Shown here piece after piece: positions 51,493 through 60,279 of a DNA stretch of 64,000 nt. Both the position numbers and the translations under genes were made by a program. Source of the DNA: Nevskiaceae bacterium (GTDB taxonomy: Bacteria > Pseudomonadota > Gammaproteobacteria > Nevskiales > Nevskiaceae); assembly GCA_004298465.1 (NCBI GenBank), contig SCRT01000004.1, forward strand, positions 186,001 to 250,000, written 5' to 3'. Within the stretch, counting starts at the first letter, position 1, and every line of letters begins with the position of its first letter. Below the pieces are notes generated by a model. The model ran no database searches and was not told the origin of the DNA. It worked only from the letters and a program-made list of their open reading frames with translations.

Positions 51493-52653
51493 ATGCCCAG
51501 CAGTGCCGATGCCACCCCGCCACCCATAAGTGTCCACGCCGAAGCGCGCCAGTGGCGTGGCCGACTGTGGCGCAACCTTGCACTTCCTCCGGGCTTCGTT
51601 CGCCGCACGCTGATCGAGAACGGCGCCATCACCGTTCTGGTGCTTGCCTACACTGCAGGTATCTACGGTGCTGCCGCGCTGTTCGGAAAAACAGATGCGC
51701 TGAAATTGAATCTCTACAACGCATTCTTGGGTGTATTCGTCGGCACCTCGCTGTTCGTCGGGGTGCTGGGCTACTTTTTTTACCTGCTCGTCATCCTGCA
51801 TCCACCGTCCCCGTTTGCCGTGATACACCGGCACCTCAAGACGCACCTGCGGTTTTGGGAGCGGGCAGTCATTGGCGCGCCGATGCTCGTCGTCATGCCC
51901 CTGTTCTTTTCGGTGTTTACGTCCGGCAAGAACCTCATCCCGGTGTTCAACCCTTACCACTGGGATACGACCTTCGCGGCGTGGGACCGCTGGCTGGCGG
52001 GTGGTGTGGAACCGTGGCAACGGCTGGCGTTCCTGCTGCAGGCGCCGTTCTCGGCGTATCTCGTGGCCGGTATCAACATCCTTTACGACCTGTGGATGCT
52101 GCTCATGGTCATGGCGCTCCTCTGGCAAGCCTTCACGCCCAACCGACCCACATTGCGTCTGCAGTTCTTCCTCGCCTATCTGTTGTGCTGGGCCCTGCTG
52201 GGCACGACCATGGCCACGGCGCTGTCTTCCGTCGGGCCGTGTTTTTATGGGCACGTCGTCGTGTCTGGTCCCAACCCCTATGCAGCGCTCATGGCCACAC
52301 TGCATGAACTCAACACGATTGCACCAAACTACGCACTCGACACACAGCGCAACTTGTGGAAAACCTTCACGGACAACCACCTGACGCTAGGCAGTGGCAT
52401 TTCCGCCATGCCCAGCTTGCATCTTTCCATCGCCACCCTGATGGCGCTGCTTGCCTGGCGTACGCGCCGCTGGATGGGCGTGGTGTTCATCGCCTACCTT
52501 GCCGTGCTGGAAGTCGGCTCTGTCCTCCTTGGCTGGCACTATCTGGTGGATGGCCTCGTTGCCGTCGCCGGCACGTTCCTCATCTGGGCGCTGGCCGGGT
52601 GGCTGGCCACCGCGACCAACGGTGGCCCCCGGCGGCATGAACGGGATCTCTGA
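51493..52653 (+). CDS. PAP2-superfamily membrane phosphatase/phosphotransferase (inositolphosphotransferase-like)
   Basis: A 386-residue polytopic membrane protein. Motifs of the PAP2_3 group are near the C-terminus: GISAMPSLHLSIATLMAL (His) and LLGWHYLVDGLVAVAGT (His-Tyr...Asp). This layout, with ~7 helices ahead, resembles AUR1/inositolphosphorylceramide synthases and bacterial phosphatidyl-type transferases. The actual substrate is unknown. It starts the flp-side of the window and is not coupled to neighbours. Confidence 0.75.
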   Translation: MPSSADATPPPISVHAEARQWRGRLWRNLALPPGFVRRTLIENGAITVLVLAYTAGIYGAAALFGKTDALKLNLYNAFLGVFVGTSLFVGVLGYFFYLLVILHPPSPFAVIHRHLKTHLRFWERAVIGAPMLVVMPLFFSVFTSGKNLIPVFNPYHWDTTFAAWDRWLAGGVEPWQRLAFLLQAPFSAYLVAGINILYDLWMLLMVMALLWQAFTPNRPTLRLQFFLAYLLCWALLGTTMATALSSVGPCFYGHVVVSGPNPYAALMATLHELNTIAPNYALDTQRNLWKTFTDNHLTLGSGISAMPSLHLSIATLMALLAWRTRRWMGVVFIAYLAVLEVGSVLLGWHYLVDGLVAVAGTFLIWALAGWLATATNGGPRRHERDL

Positions 52654-52774
52654 AATTTGCCACCGACGAGCGGTGCAACCGGGTGTCGTGAGTCGCTTTG
52701 ACGAAAAGCCGACACTCCCGTAACTTGACGCCACGAACACGAAGTTCGGTCAGGGTCCACATCGAGGGAAAATC

Positions 52775-52954
52775 ATGAACGAAATCACGAAGTTTTTGCG
52801 GGACGAAGAAGGCGCAACCGCCATTGAATATGGCTTGATCGTCGGCCTCATCGCTGTTGCGATTGTTGTGATCCTTGGGACAATTGGTTCAGATCTCAAA
52901 AAATTGTTCGGTATGGTCAGCTCCAAGCTTCCAACCACTGCACCGACCACTTGA
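52775..52954 (+). CDS. flp: Flp-type (type IVb) pilin
   Basis: A 59-residue pilin: short leader MNEITKFLRDEEG, then ATAIEYGLIVGLIAVAIVVI, the signature Flp hydrophobic segment with Glu5 and Tyr6 after the cleavage point. The prepilin peptidase and a TadE-like gene follow. The stop lies 12 bp before the peptidase ATG. Confidence 0.92.
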   Translation: MNEITKFLRDEEGATAIEYGLIVGLIAVAIVVILGTIGSDLKKLFGMVSSKLPTTAPTT

Positions 52955-52966
52955 CACACTGCAGTG

Positions 52967-53422
52967 ATGACCACACCAATGCTCTTCTGGAGTATTAGCC
53001 TGTGGTCGTTGGCTATCGCCGGCATCGACGCTTCGCGCCAGAAGGTTCCCAACCTGGTGCTGGTTCTGGCGCTGGTGCCGGCGCTGCTGGCCTTGGCGGT
53101 GAATCACGTGGGCCTGCTGGGTGCAGGCCCACTGTCCAGTATCGGCGGGTTGGTCCTCGCATTCGCGGTGGCGTTGCCGGGCTATGTGCTGCACAAGATG
53201 GGTGCCGGGGACGTGAAGCTGGCGGCGGTGCTGGGGTTGCTGGGCGGCGTGGGCGGGTTGTGGTGGCTGCTGTACGCGGGCCTTGCCATTGGCGCCATGG
53301 CCGCCGTGGCGTGGGGGCTGCGCCACTGGTACGGGCTGGGCGGGCCGAAGATTCCGGCCGCTGCAGCGCTGGTGGCGGGGTTCTGGGTGTGGCTGTTGTG
53401 GGGCGCGCCGATCGGAGGCTGA
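52967..53422 (+). CDS. tadV: Prepilin peptidase (A24 family, TadV/CpaA)
   Basis: A 151-residue aspartic prepilin peptidase. The two catalytic aspartates are in IAGIDASRQKVPN near residue 18 and HKMGAGDVKLAAVLG near residue 78. It lacks the N-methylase domain, as usual for TadV/CpaA enzymes that process Flp. It sits between flp and the TadE-like gene. Confidence 0.92.
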   Translation: MTTPMLFWSISLWSLAIAGIDASRQKVPNLVLVLALVPALLALAVNHVGLLGAGPLSSIGGLVLAFAVALPGYVLHKMGAGDVKLAAVLGLLGGVGGLWWLLYAGLAIGAMAAVAWGLRHWYGLGGPKIPAAAALVAGFWVWLLWGAPIGG

Positions 53423-53423
53423 A

Positions 53424-53930
53424 ATGAACACACGGATGCGGGAAAGCCAGGCACGGCGCCGCCAGTCGGGTGCAGCGGCGATCGAGTTTGCGTTCGTGTT
53501 CCCGCTGCTGTTCGCGCTGATGTACGCCACCATCGTGTACGGCTACGTGTTCTTCGCGCAGCAGACCATCAACCTCGTGGCGCAGGAGTGCGCCAAGGCG
53601 GCAGTGGCGGCGGCGCCTTATGACTCTAGTGGCAAACCAATACCACCGGATTACGCCACAGCAGCAACCACGTACTTCAATCTAGCGAAAAAACAAGGGC
53701 CACTGACGTTGTTCCCCGCCGGGGTCACGGTGGACCTTGTGGACAAAGGGCTTACCCTTGTCCCCGGCACGGGCAACGGCCAGATTTATACGCTGGAGAT
53801 CACGCTCACTGGCTTGACAGGCAAGACCGGAGCCTTCCCCACCATCAGCCTCGGCGGCATCATGGGGATTCACGATGTCCCGCCCATGCCGCAGACATTG
53901 ACGGCCAGCGCCTCCGTGCGCGTGTCCTGA
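53424..53930 (+). CDS. tadE: TadE-family pseudopilin-like protein
   Basis: A 168-residue protein with the TadE motif GAAAIEFAFVFPLLFALMY near residues 16-34, followed by a periplasmic domain. GGAGG at 53414 precedes the ATG. The rest of a Tad secretion apparatus (tadA-D, G, rcpA-C) is not present next to it. Confidence 0.87.
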   Translation: MNTRMRESQARRRQSGAAAIEFAFVFPLLFALMYATIVYGYVFFAQQTINLVAQECAKAAVAAAPYDSSGKPIPPDYATAATTYFNLAKKQGPLTLFPAGVTVDLVDKGLTLVPGTGNGQIYTLEITLTGLTGKTGAFPTISLGGIMGIHDVPPMPQTLTASASVRVS

Positions 53931-54316
53931 TCCCGCGGCAGCATCTTCGGGGCTGGTGCCGCAACAGGCATGGATCCCGCGACTCGCTGCGCCCCCGCGG
54001 AATGACGGGGCAGGACGGTCACTTCAGCGGCTTGTCGTTTCCTGCTTCCAACCTGTATTGGTCGCGAGCGGGCTCGCTCCTACAAAAGTAACGTGCGTAA
54101 TCACGAGCGTGCGATGCGGAAAGCCGTTCGGAAAAACAGCCTGCAGGAGCTTGCCTGCAAGCGACCCGAGGGTGCCGCTTCGCTGCGGTGGACAGGAAGG
54201 GCAACGTCTAGCTCCTACACAAGAATGAGGCAGAGCCGGTTAGGCGAGCACCGGTAGGAGCGGGCCTGCCCGCGACCTGTTGGGTACGAAACCCAGTGGC
54301 CGTGCCAACCGGCGGC
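53931..54316. other. 386-bp intergenic region with REP-type palindromes
   Basis: Between tadE and a convergent DsbA-family gene. It contains one GTCATTC-family repeat (53969-54006) and three REP-type palindromes (54061, 54141 and 54253). No gene is evident. Confidence 0.6.
54061..54276. repeat. Three REP-type palindromes (GTAGGAGC...GCTCGCGAC class)
   Basis: Copies: GTCGCGAGCGGGCTCGCTCC TACA at 54061-54084, CTGCAGGAGCTTGCCTGCAA GCGAC at 54141-54165 and GGTAGGAGCGGGCCTGCCCG CGAC at 54253-54276. This is the well-known REP motif of Pseudomonas and relatives (TGTAGGAGCGGGCTTGCCCG type), clustered three times in ~215 bp. Confidence 0.75.
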
Positions 54317-55009
54317 TTATTCCGGTTGCTTGCCGCCAGCCTCGTCCCATGCTGCTTCACTGGCGATCTTGCGCAGGGCGCTTTCGAACACGTCTGGCGG
54401 CTGGCCGCCGGAGATGAGGAAGGTGCGGTTGACGAGCGTGGCGGGGACGGAGTGGATGCCGGCGCGCTGGTAGTGGCGTTCCTGGCCACGGACTTCGTCG
54501 GCGTAATCGCCCGCGACGAGGGCGGCGCGCGCGGCGATGGTGTCCAGCCCGGCTTGTTCCGCGCAGCGCACGAGCACGGCGGGGTCGGAGACGTTTTCGT
54601 TGTCGCTGAAGAAGGCGCGGAACAGCGCGCGCTTCAGGGCCAGCGCGGCGTGCGGGTCCTGCAGCGTGGCCCAGTGCAGCAGGCGGTGGGCGGCGAACGT
54701 GTTCCAGACACGGCTTCCGGGGCCGACGTTGTAGGCGAAGCCGACGGCAGCGGCGCGCTCACGCAGGCGGGCACGCGTGGCGGCGAGCCGGGCTTCGCCC
54801 ATGCTGTATTTCGCCTTGAGGTGTTCGTCGGCGTCGACGCCTTCCGGCGGCGTGTCGGGGTTGAGCTCGAAGGGTTGCAGGTAGATGTCCGCCTCCAGTT
54901 CGTCGCGCAGGTTTTCGAGCGCCCGTTCGAGCCCGGCCAGCCCGATCGCGCACCACGGGCAGGCGATGTCGGAGACGAAGTCGATACGCAGCCGCGGTCG
55001 GGCGGTCAT
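54317..55009 (-). CDS. DsbA-family oxidoreductase (FrnE/2-hydroxychromene isomerase-like)
   Basis: A 230-residue thioredoxin-fold protein with CPWC in DFVSDIACPWCAIG near residue 18 and the cis-Pro loop HSVPATLVN near residue 190. No signal peptide is seen, so it is cytoplasmic like FrnE. It overlaps the upstream gene by 4 bp. Redox or isomerase function cannot be chosen from the sequence alone. Confidence 0.82.
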   Translation of the reverse strand: MTARPRLRIDFVSDIACPWCAIGLAGLERALENLRDELEADIYLQPFELNPDTPPEGVDADEHLKAKYSMGEARLAATRARLRERAAAVGFAYNVGPGSRVWNTFAAHRLLHWATLQDPHAALALKRALFRAFFSDNENVSDPAVLVRCAEQAGLDTIAARAALVAGDYADEVRGQERHYQRAGIHSVPATLVNRTFLISGGQPPDVFESALRKIASEAAWDEAGGKQPE

Positions 55010-55845
55010 GGCGTCGCTTCCCGGTGGTGCATGAACTTCTGCACCTCGGGGTGCGGCAGCTTCGTGGCCATGGCGTCGAAGCGGCCTTCCGCGAGCTGGC
55101 TGGCGGCGCCGAGCATGGCATTCCACGCCACGCCCGCGAGTGCGCCGCCGACACTGACGCGCCGCACGCCGTGTGCCGCCAGCTCGGCCAACGTGAATGG
55201 TGCGGCTGAGCCGACCAGCATGTTGGCCGGCTTGGGCGCTACCGCCTGCACGACAGCGTCGATTTGCGCCAGCGTGGCAAGGCCCGGCGCGTACAGGCAG
55301 TCGGCGCCCGCTTCCGCGTAGGCTTTCAGCCGTCGGATGGACTCCGCCAGCGCATCCGGGTGGCCGTGCAGGAAGCATTCGGCGCGGCCGATCAGCAGCA
55401 CGTCCGCGCCGGTCTCGTCGATCGCGGCTCGCGCGGCCTTCATGCGCTGGACGGCGATGTCCAGCGGATAGAGCGGGTCGTGCGGGCGCCCGGTGTAGTC
55501 CTCGATCGACAGCCCGGCCACGCCGGTGTCGACACAGCGCTTCACGTTCGCCTTCAATTCCGTGCTGCTGGTGGCGTGGCCATTCTCGAAGTCCGCGTTT
55601 ACCGGCAGCGGTGTCGCGGCCACGATGTCGCGGCAGTTCTGCAAGACTTCCCCAAGCGCCGCGTCGCCGTCGTGCAGGCCGCGCGACCACGCAAAGCCGG
55701 AGCTGGTGGTGGCCAGTGCCTTGAAGCCGAGCTGGGCGAGGATGCAGGCGGCGCCGGCGTCCCACGGGTTGGGGATCAGGAAGCAGCCGTCGGCGTGCAG
55801 GGCGCGGAAGGCGGCACGGCGTGCGGCAAAGCGGGAATCAGACAT
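55006..55845 (-). CDS. Isocitrate lyase/PEP mutase superfamily protein
   Basis: A 279-residue (beta/alpha)8 enzyme. Superfamily stretches include NADFENGHATSS (metal binding), AGLSIEDYTGRPHDPLYPLD and LLIGRAECFL. It lacks the EDKxxPKxNS signature of true PEP mutases, so it is more likely an oxaloacetate decarboxylase/carboxyphosphonoenolpyruvate-mutase-like lyase. It is not connected to the phosphonate cluster at 25 kb. Confidence 0.8.
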   Translation of the reverse strand: MSDSRFAARRAAFRALHADGCFLIPNPWDAGAACILAQLGFKALATTSSGFAWSRGLHDGDAALGEVLQNCRDIVAATPLPVNADFENGHATSSTELKANVKRCVDTGVAGLSIEDYTGRPHDPLYPLDIAVQRMKAARAAIDETGADVLLIGRAECFLHGHPDALAESIRRLKAYAEAGADCLYAPGLATLAQIDAVVQAVAPKPANMLVGSAAPFTLAELAAHGVRRVSVGGALAGVAWNAMLGAASQLAEGRFDAMATKLPHPEVQKFMHHREATP

Positions 55846-56073
55846 GCAAGGCTCCAGTGGGGTGAGGGAAAAGGTCGCGAATGGGCTGGAGATAATCTAC
55901 CGCGCCCGGTGCCATGCGTAAGGATTCCCGGGCGCCGCACGTTCACGGATTCCAGGGTTTGGGGGTCTGGCCCGTTTGTGGGATACTCGCGCGCGGCTGG
56001 GGCGATAGGCTTTGTTCGCAGCCTCATATTCCGGTTTCACGTGTCGTCGTGACCCATGCTAAGGGAGGTTCCC

Positions 56074-58098
56074 ATGATGAAGGCAGGATTCGTGCTCGCG
56101 GCATTCGGTGCGGCGATGCTGGCGGCGTGCGGTGGCGGTGGTTCCGGTGGCAGCCCCGCGGTCGGCGCGAAAGCGACCGTCAGCGGCACGGCCGCCACGG
56201 GCAAGCCGCTGGCCAAGGGCCAGCCCGTCAAGGCGAGCTGTGCAGGTCAGGATTATCCGACGCCGGTAGGGAACAGTGGCGCATTCTCGGTCCAGGTTCC
56301 GCAAGCTTCGCTGCCCTGCAGCATGGCGGCACAGACGACTTTGGCCTCGGTCGGCATGCTGCACAGCGAGACATTTGCCGCAGGAAACGTGAACGTGACG
56401 CCGTTGACGGACTTGGCCGTGGCGGTGGCGCAGGGCGCGAACTCCGCAGCCCCGACGCAGGCGCAGCTCAACAATGCAGTCCAGACACTCAAGCAAGCCT
56501 TGACAGCGGCGGGCTTCGTCCCCGGCATTCCGGATGGGGTCGACATCTTCACGACGCCATTCACCCCGGACGGAACCGGGATTGACGGGCTGATCGACGA
56601 CTTGATGGCCGCGTTTCGTTCCCCCAGTACCGGCAAGGGCTACGGGGCGACGATTGCCGACCTCAAGAAAGGCTTGCCTCTCGTTCTGCCGCACAAGCTG
56701 ACTTCCTCCGCCGGTACCAGCGGCGGCACCGGAACCGGTGATGGTGGTGTGCCAGGCGGTACGTCGCCGCAGGGCACCTGCACGGCAGCCGGTCTGGAAG
56801 GCGACAACCCGTTGCTGGCTGCAGCCAGCCCGCTGACGAACGCACTGTGCCCGAATGCTTCCAAGGCTGCGAGCTTCGATCCGCAGGCCTGCTTCACCGA
56901 GGCTGCGAATCCCGGCACGTTCACGAACTTCGACCCGACCTCGATTTCGGGCGTCGGTTCGCTGGCTTCCAGTTTCTCGAGCTGTGATCCGAGCGGCGAC
57001 CCGATGAGCTGCCTGACGGCGCTGACCGGTTCGCTGCAGAGTATTCCAGGCCTGCTTGCCGATCTGCCTGCCCAGTTCTCCAGCGCAATTCCTGGTGGCC
57101 TGACCTCAGGAAGCAATATTTGCAATGTGGGTGGATCCAGCGGCTTGCCTTTTGATCCGACGCAGCTTGCGAACCAGCTCCAGAACCTCGGTGGCCTCGC
57201 GGATGCAGCGAAGCAGGTGCCGGGGCTCGGTGCCCTGTTCGGCCAGATTGCTGGCGGCGGCGGTGGTGTTGGCGGCTTGCCGGTTGATCCGGCGCAGCTT
57301 CAGCAGATCGCCGGGCAATTGCAGAACGGCGACTTCAGCGGGCTGACGACGCAGGCGCAGGCCGTGTTGAACCAGATTCCGACGCTGGGGCCGGCTGTCG
57401 GCCAGCTGCTCGGGACGATCGCGGGCGCCGCATCGGCCTGCCAGTCGCAACCGGGGCCGGATTGCCTGTCTGGTGTGAGCGATCAGCTTGAGAGCTTCGC
57501 GGAAGTGTTGCAGCAGGTTCCGGGTCTGGGTGACGCCATCGCGGCGATCACGTCCGGCGGGGTTCCGGGCTTGCCGAGCGGCGGCACGGGCAGCGTTCCG
57601 GGGCTCGACCAGCTGCAGAGCGCGCTCGCCAATGTCCCGGGGCTGGGCGATGCCCTGAACCAGGGCCTGGCGGCGCTGGCCGGTGTTACGAACGGCGATA
57701 CGCCGGATCCGGCCACGATTCTCGCGCTGTTCCAGAACGGTGCTTCACAGCTACAGAATATTCCAGGGCTCGGCACCTTCATCGGTGCGTTGTCCAGCGC
57801 GGCGTCCGGCGGCAATCCGCTGGAAGGCCTGCCGGGGGTTCCGAGCGGCAGCACGTTGCCGACGCTCCAGCAGATTCCCGGTGTCAGTGAGCTGATCGCT
57901 GCGTTCAGCGGCGGTACGGGTACCCTGAGTCTGGCCCAGCTTGAGCAGATCCCCGGGTTGGGTGCGCTGATCACGGCCGCCCAGAGTGCGGGTGGTGGAA
58001 GTCTTCCCGGAACCAGCCAGTTGCCGACGCTTTCGGGCCTCGACCCGCTGCTGGCCCTGTTCCAGGGCCTGCCGCTCCTGTCGAGCACGGGGGGCTGA
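56074..58098 (+). CDS. Large Pro-Gly-Leu-Gly repeat lipoprotein
   Basis: A 674-residue secreted lipoprotein: signal peptide with lipobox MLAAC, a Gly/Ser linker, then a ~180-residue domain with NVTPLTDLAVAVAQ and VDIFTTPFTPDGTGIDGLID seen in other putative adhesin-type lipoproteins. The remaining ~450 residues consist of many imperfect units centred on IPGLG/VPGLG (QVPGLGALFGQI, QVPGLGDAIAAI, NVPGLGDALNQG, NIPGLGTFIGAL, QIPGLGALITAA). GGGAGG upstream fits ATG 56074 or 56077. I know no function. An intrinsic terminator follows. Confidence 0.8.
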   Translation: MMKAGFVLAAFGAAMLAACGGGGSGGSPAVGAKATVSGTAATGKPLAKGQPVKASCAGQDYPTPVGNSGAFSVQVPQASLPCSMAAQTTLASVGMLHSETFAAGNVNVTPLTDLAVAVAQGANSAAPTQAQLNNAVQTLKQALTAAGFVPGIPDGVDIFTTPFTPDGTGIDGLIDDLMAAFRSPSTGKGYGATIADLKKGLPLVLPHKLTSSAGTSGGTGTGDGGVPGGTSPQGTCTAAGLEGDNPLLAAASPLTNALCPNASKAASFDPQACFTEAANPGTFTNFDPTSISGVGSLASSFSSCDPSGDPMSCLTALTGSLQSIPGLLADLPAQFSSAIPGGLTSGSNICNVGGSSGLPFDPTQLANQLQNLGGLADAAKQVPGLGALFGQIAGGGGGVGGLPVDPAQLQQIAGQLQNGDFSGLTTQAQAVLNQIPTLGPAVGQLLGTIAGAASACQSQPGPDCLSGVSDQLESFAEVLQQVPGLGDAIAAITSGGVPGLPSGGTGSVPGLDQLQSALANVPGLGDALNQGLAALAGVTNGDTPDPATILALFQNGASQLQNIPGLGTFIGALSSAASGGNPLEGLPGVPSGSTLPTLQQIPGVSELIAAFSGGTGTLSLAQLEQIPGLGALITAAQSAGGGSLPGTSQLPTLSGLDPLLALFQGLPLLSSTGG

Positions 58099-58112
58099 TC
58101 GACGGTTTGGCA

Positions 58113-58145
58113 GGAAGAACCCCGCTGCGGCGGGGTTCTTCCGTT
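58113..58145 (+). terminator. Strong intrinsic terminator after the lipoprotein gene
   Basis: A perfect 13-bp stem GGAAGAACCCCGC (58113-58125) / GCGGGGTTCTTCC (58130-58142) with a TGCG loop, 14 bp after the stop codon, then GTTTC. The T-tract is short but the hairpin is very stable. Confidence 0.85.
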
Positions 58146-58167
58146 TCGGGCGGCACGACCGGTACTG

Positions 58168-58173
58168 TAGAAT
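58168..58173 (+). promoter_or_regulatory. Candidate -10 element for pcnB-folK
   Basis: TAGAAT at 58168-58173 with a weak -35 TTTCGG 18 bp upstream (58144-58149), just after the terminator. It would drive the pcnB-folK-panB-panC run. Confidence 0.4.
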
Positions 58174-58287
58174 GCTGCGCCTCGGAATCCGGCAACCCGG
58201 GGATCGAAGGGCTGCCAGGCTGCGGCCCATGCCTGTCGTGGCGTCTTTGCCGCCGAGTTGTCCCAAAGCCCCAGAGGCCCTGAACCG

Positions 58288-59634
58288 TTGACCGAACCAA
58301 GACGTATTCCAGACGCGGAGCATCACATCGCGCGCGACCGCATTTCTCCGAACGCGCTGCAGGTGCTGCGCGTGCTGCGCGACGCCGGTCACGAAGCCTA
58401 TCTGGTCGGTGGCGGGGTCCGCGACCTCCTCGTGGGGTTGAAGCCGAAGGATTTCGACATCTCCACGAGTGCCCGCCCCGAACAGGTGCGGTCGCTGTTC
58501 CGCTCTGCGCGGCTGATCGGCCGCCGTTTCGTGATCACGCACGTGCGGATGGGCGGCGAGATCCTCGAAGTCACCACGTTCCGCGGCGCCGTGCGCGCCT
58601 CACAGCAACGCGACGAAACCGGCCGAATCCTGTCCGACAACATCTACGGTTCACTGGAAAGCGACGCCTTCCGCCGCGATTTCACGGTCAATGCCCTGTA
58701 CTACGACCTGGATGACGAATCCGTACTGGACTACGCCGGTGGCATGCAAGACTTGCATGCGCGACGCCTGCGTCTGATCGGCGAGCCGGAGCTGCGCTAC
58801 CGCGAAGACCCGGTGCGCATGCTGCGTGCAGTGCGGATCGCCGAAAAGCTGGACTTCGCCATCGACCCGTCCGCCGCACAACCCATTGTGCCGTTGGCGC
58901 CTCTGCTGGGCGAAGTGCCGGCGGCGCGGCTGTTCGAGGAAGTGCTGAAGCTGTTCATGAACCGCGATGCAGTGGCGAATTTCCAGGGCCTGCGCCAGCA
59001 CGGATTGTTTCGCGTGCTGTTTCCGGACTCGGCCCGGGCGCTGGACGCGGATGCCGGCGCGGTGGCGTTGATCGAGCAGGCGCTGGCGAACACGGCACAG
59101 CGGGTGATCGATGGCCGCCCGGTGACGCCGGCATTCCTGTATGCCGCGCTGCTGTGGCCGGTGGTGGCGAAGCGTGCGGCACACCTGGCCGCCGTCGAAG
59201 GTTATCCGCCACTTCCCGCGCTGTCGCAGGCGGCCGATGAGGCGATTGCACGACAGGTGCCGCACACGGCGCTACCGCGGCGTTTCTCCATGCCGATGCG
59301 TGAAATTTGGCTGCTCCAGCCGCGTTTCGACGGGCGCCGCGGTGCCCGTGCGCAACGGTTGCTGGCGCATCCGCGCTTCCGCGCCGCCTACGACTTTCTG
59401 GAGCTGCGCGCCGCAACCTGCGAACCGATGCTGGCGCCGTTGGCCCAGTGGTGGACACAGGCCCAGCAGCAACCGGAAACCGCAGTGGGTGTGGACGAAC
59501 CCGCAGCAGCGCCTGCGGCGGAGGAAGCCAGGCCCGCCCGCCGCCGTCGGCGCGGCGGGCGCGGGCGTCATCGCGGTGCGAAAGTGGCAGCCGATGGCGC
59601 GAACGACACGCCTGAAGATGGCGCGGAGGCGTAG
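58288..59634 (+). CDS. pcnB: Poly(A) polymerase I
   Basis: Adds poly(A) tails to RNA, promoting decay. The 448-residue protein has the class II nucleotidyltransferase core AYLVGGGVRDLLVGLKPKDF (metal Asp pair in DFDIS) and RRDFTVNALYYD near residue 130. The C-terminus is a highly basic tail (RRRRRGGRGRHRGAK). TTG 58288 gives a PcnB-like N-terminus; an upstream in-frame TTG at 58258 is possible. pcnB-folK-panB-panC is the conserved gammaproteobacterial order. Confidence 0.93.
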   Translation: MTEPRRIPDAEHHIARDRISPNALQVLRVLRDAGHEAYLVGGGVRDLLVGLKPKDFDISTSARPEQVRSLFRSARLIGRRFVITHVRMGGEILEVTTFRGAVRASQQRDETGRILSDNIYGSLESDAFRRDFTVNALYYDLDDESVLDYAGGMQDLHARRLRLIGEPELRYREDPVRMLRAVRIAEKLDFAIDPSAAQPIVPLAPLLGEVPAARLFEEVLKLFMNRDAVANFQGLRQHGLFRVLFPDSARALDADAGAVALIEQALANTAQRVIDGRPVTPAFLYAALLWPVVAKRAAHLAAVEGYPPLPALSQAADEAIARQVPHTALPRRFSMPMREIWLLQPRFDGRRGARAQRLLAHPRFRAAYDFLELRAATCEPMLAPLAQWWTQAQQQPETAVGVDEPAAAPAAEEARPARRRRRGGRGRHRGAKVAADGANDTPEDGAEA

Positions 59635-59637
59635 GCC

Positions 59638-60231
59638 GTGAGCGAAAAGCCCTGGACGCCGGCGTGGATCGGGCTGGGTGCAAACCTGGGCTCGCCGGAA
59701 CGCCAGGTGGCAACCGCAATCATCACGCTGGCGCAGGTGCCGGGCGTCAAGATGCTGCGCCGTTCGCGCTACTGGCGCAGCAAGGCGATCGGCCCGCAAC
59801 CGCAGCCGGACTACTGCAATGCGGCGTGTGCGATCGAAACGCAGCTGGAGCCGGAAGCTCTGCTCAACGCGCTGCTGGACCTCGAGGATGCAGCGGGGCG
59901 GACGCGCACCCAGCGCTGGGGTCCGCGCGTGCTGGACCTCGACCTGCTTCACATGCAGGGCGTGCTGCGCGCCACCACGCGCCTGACCCTGCCGCACCCG
60001 CAGATTTCCCGCCGGGCCTTTGTGCTCGTCCCGCTGGCGGAGGTTGCGCCGCGGCTCGACATCCCCGGCGTTGGCGTGGTGGGCGAGCGGGCCGCAGACT
60101 GCGATCGCAGCGATCTGCGCCTGTGGCTGGCTTCCGCGCCGCCGCCAGCCCCGGCTACCACGGCGGATTCCATTGCGACGCCGACTTCGATTCCGGCCCC
60201 GGCAGACGGCCCGACCGATGGTGAAAGCTGA
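59638..60231 (+). CDS. folK: HPPK, 2-amino-4-hydroxy-6-hydroxymethyldihydropteridine pyrophosphokinase
   Basis: Folate pathway kinase of 197 residues. Motifs: WIGLGANLGSPERQ at the N-terminus and RWGPRVLDLDLL (ATP/Mg2+ site) near residue 95, then LTLPHPQISRRAFVLVPLAE. A Pro/Ala-rich extension of ~30 residues follows the domain. GTG start, 3 bp after pcnB. Confidence 0.93.
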   Translation: MSEKPWTPAWIGLGANLGSPERQVATAIITLAQVPGVKMLRRSRYWRSKAIGPQPQPDYCNAACAIETQLEPEALLNALLDLEDAAGRTRTQRWGPRVLDLDLLHMQGVLRATTRLTLPHPQISRRAFVLVPLAEVAPRLDIPGVGVVGERAADCDRSDLRLWLASAPPPAPATTADSIATPTSIPAPADGPTDGES

Positions 60232-60279
60232 TGCGCGCCGGTGCTACTATCCGCGCCCACGTCGTTTTCGGAACCCGGC

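Noticed and set aside
55006-55845. A second PEP mutase linked to phosphonate synthesis
   Set aside because: It belongs to the superfamily but has SIEDYTG where true PepM enzymes have EDKxxPKxNS, and no phosphonate genes adjoin it.
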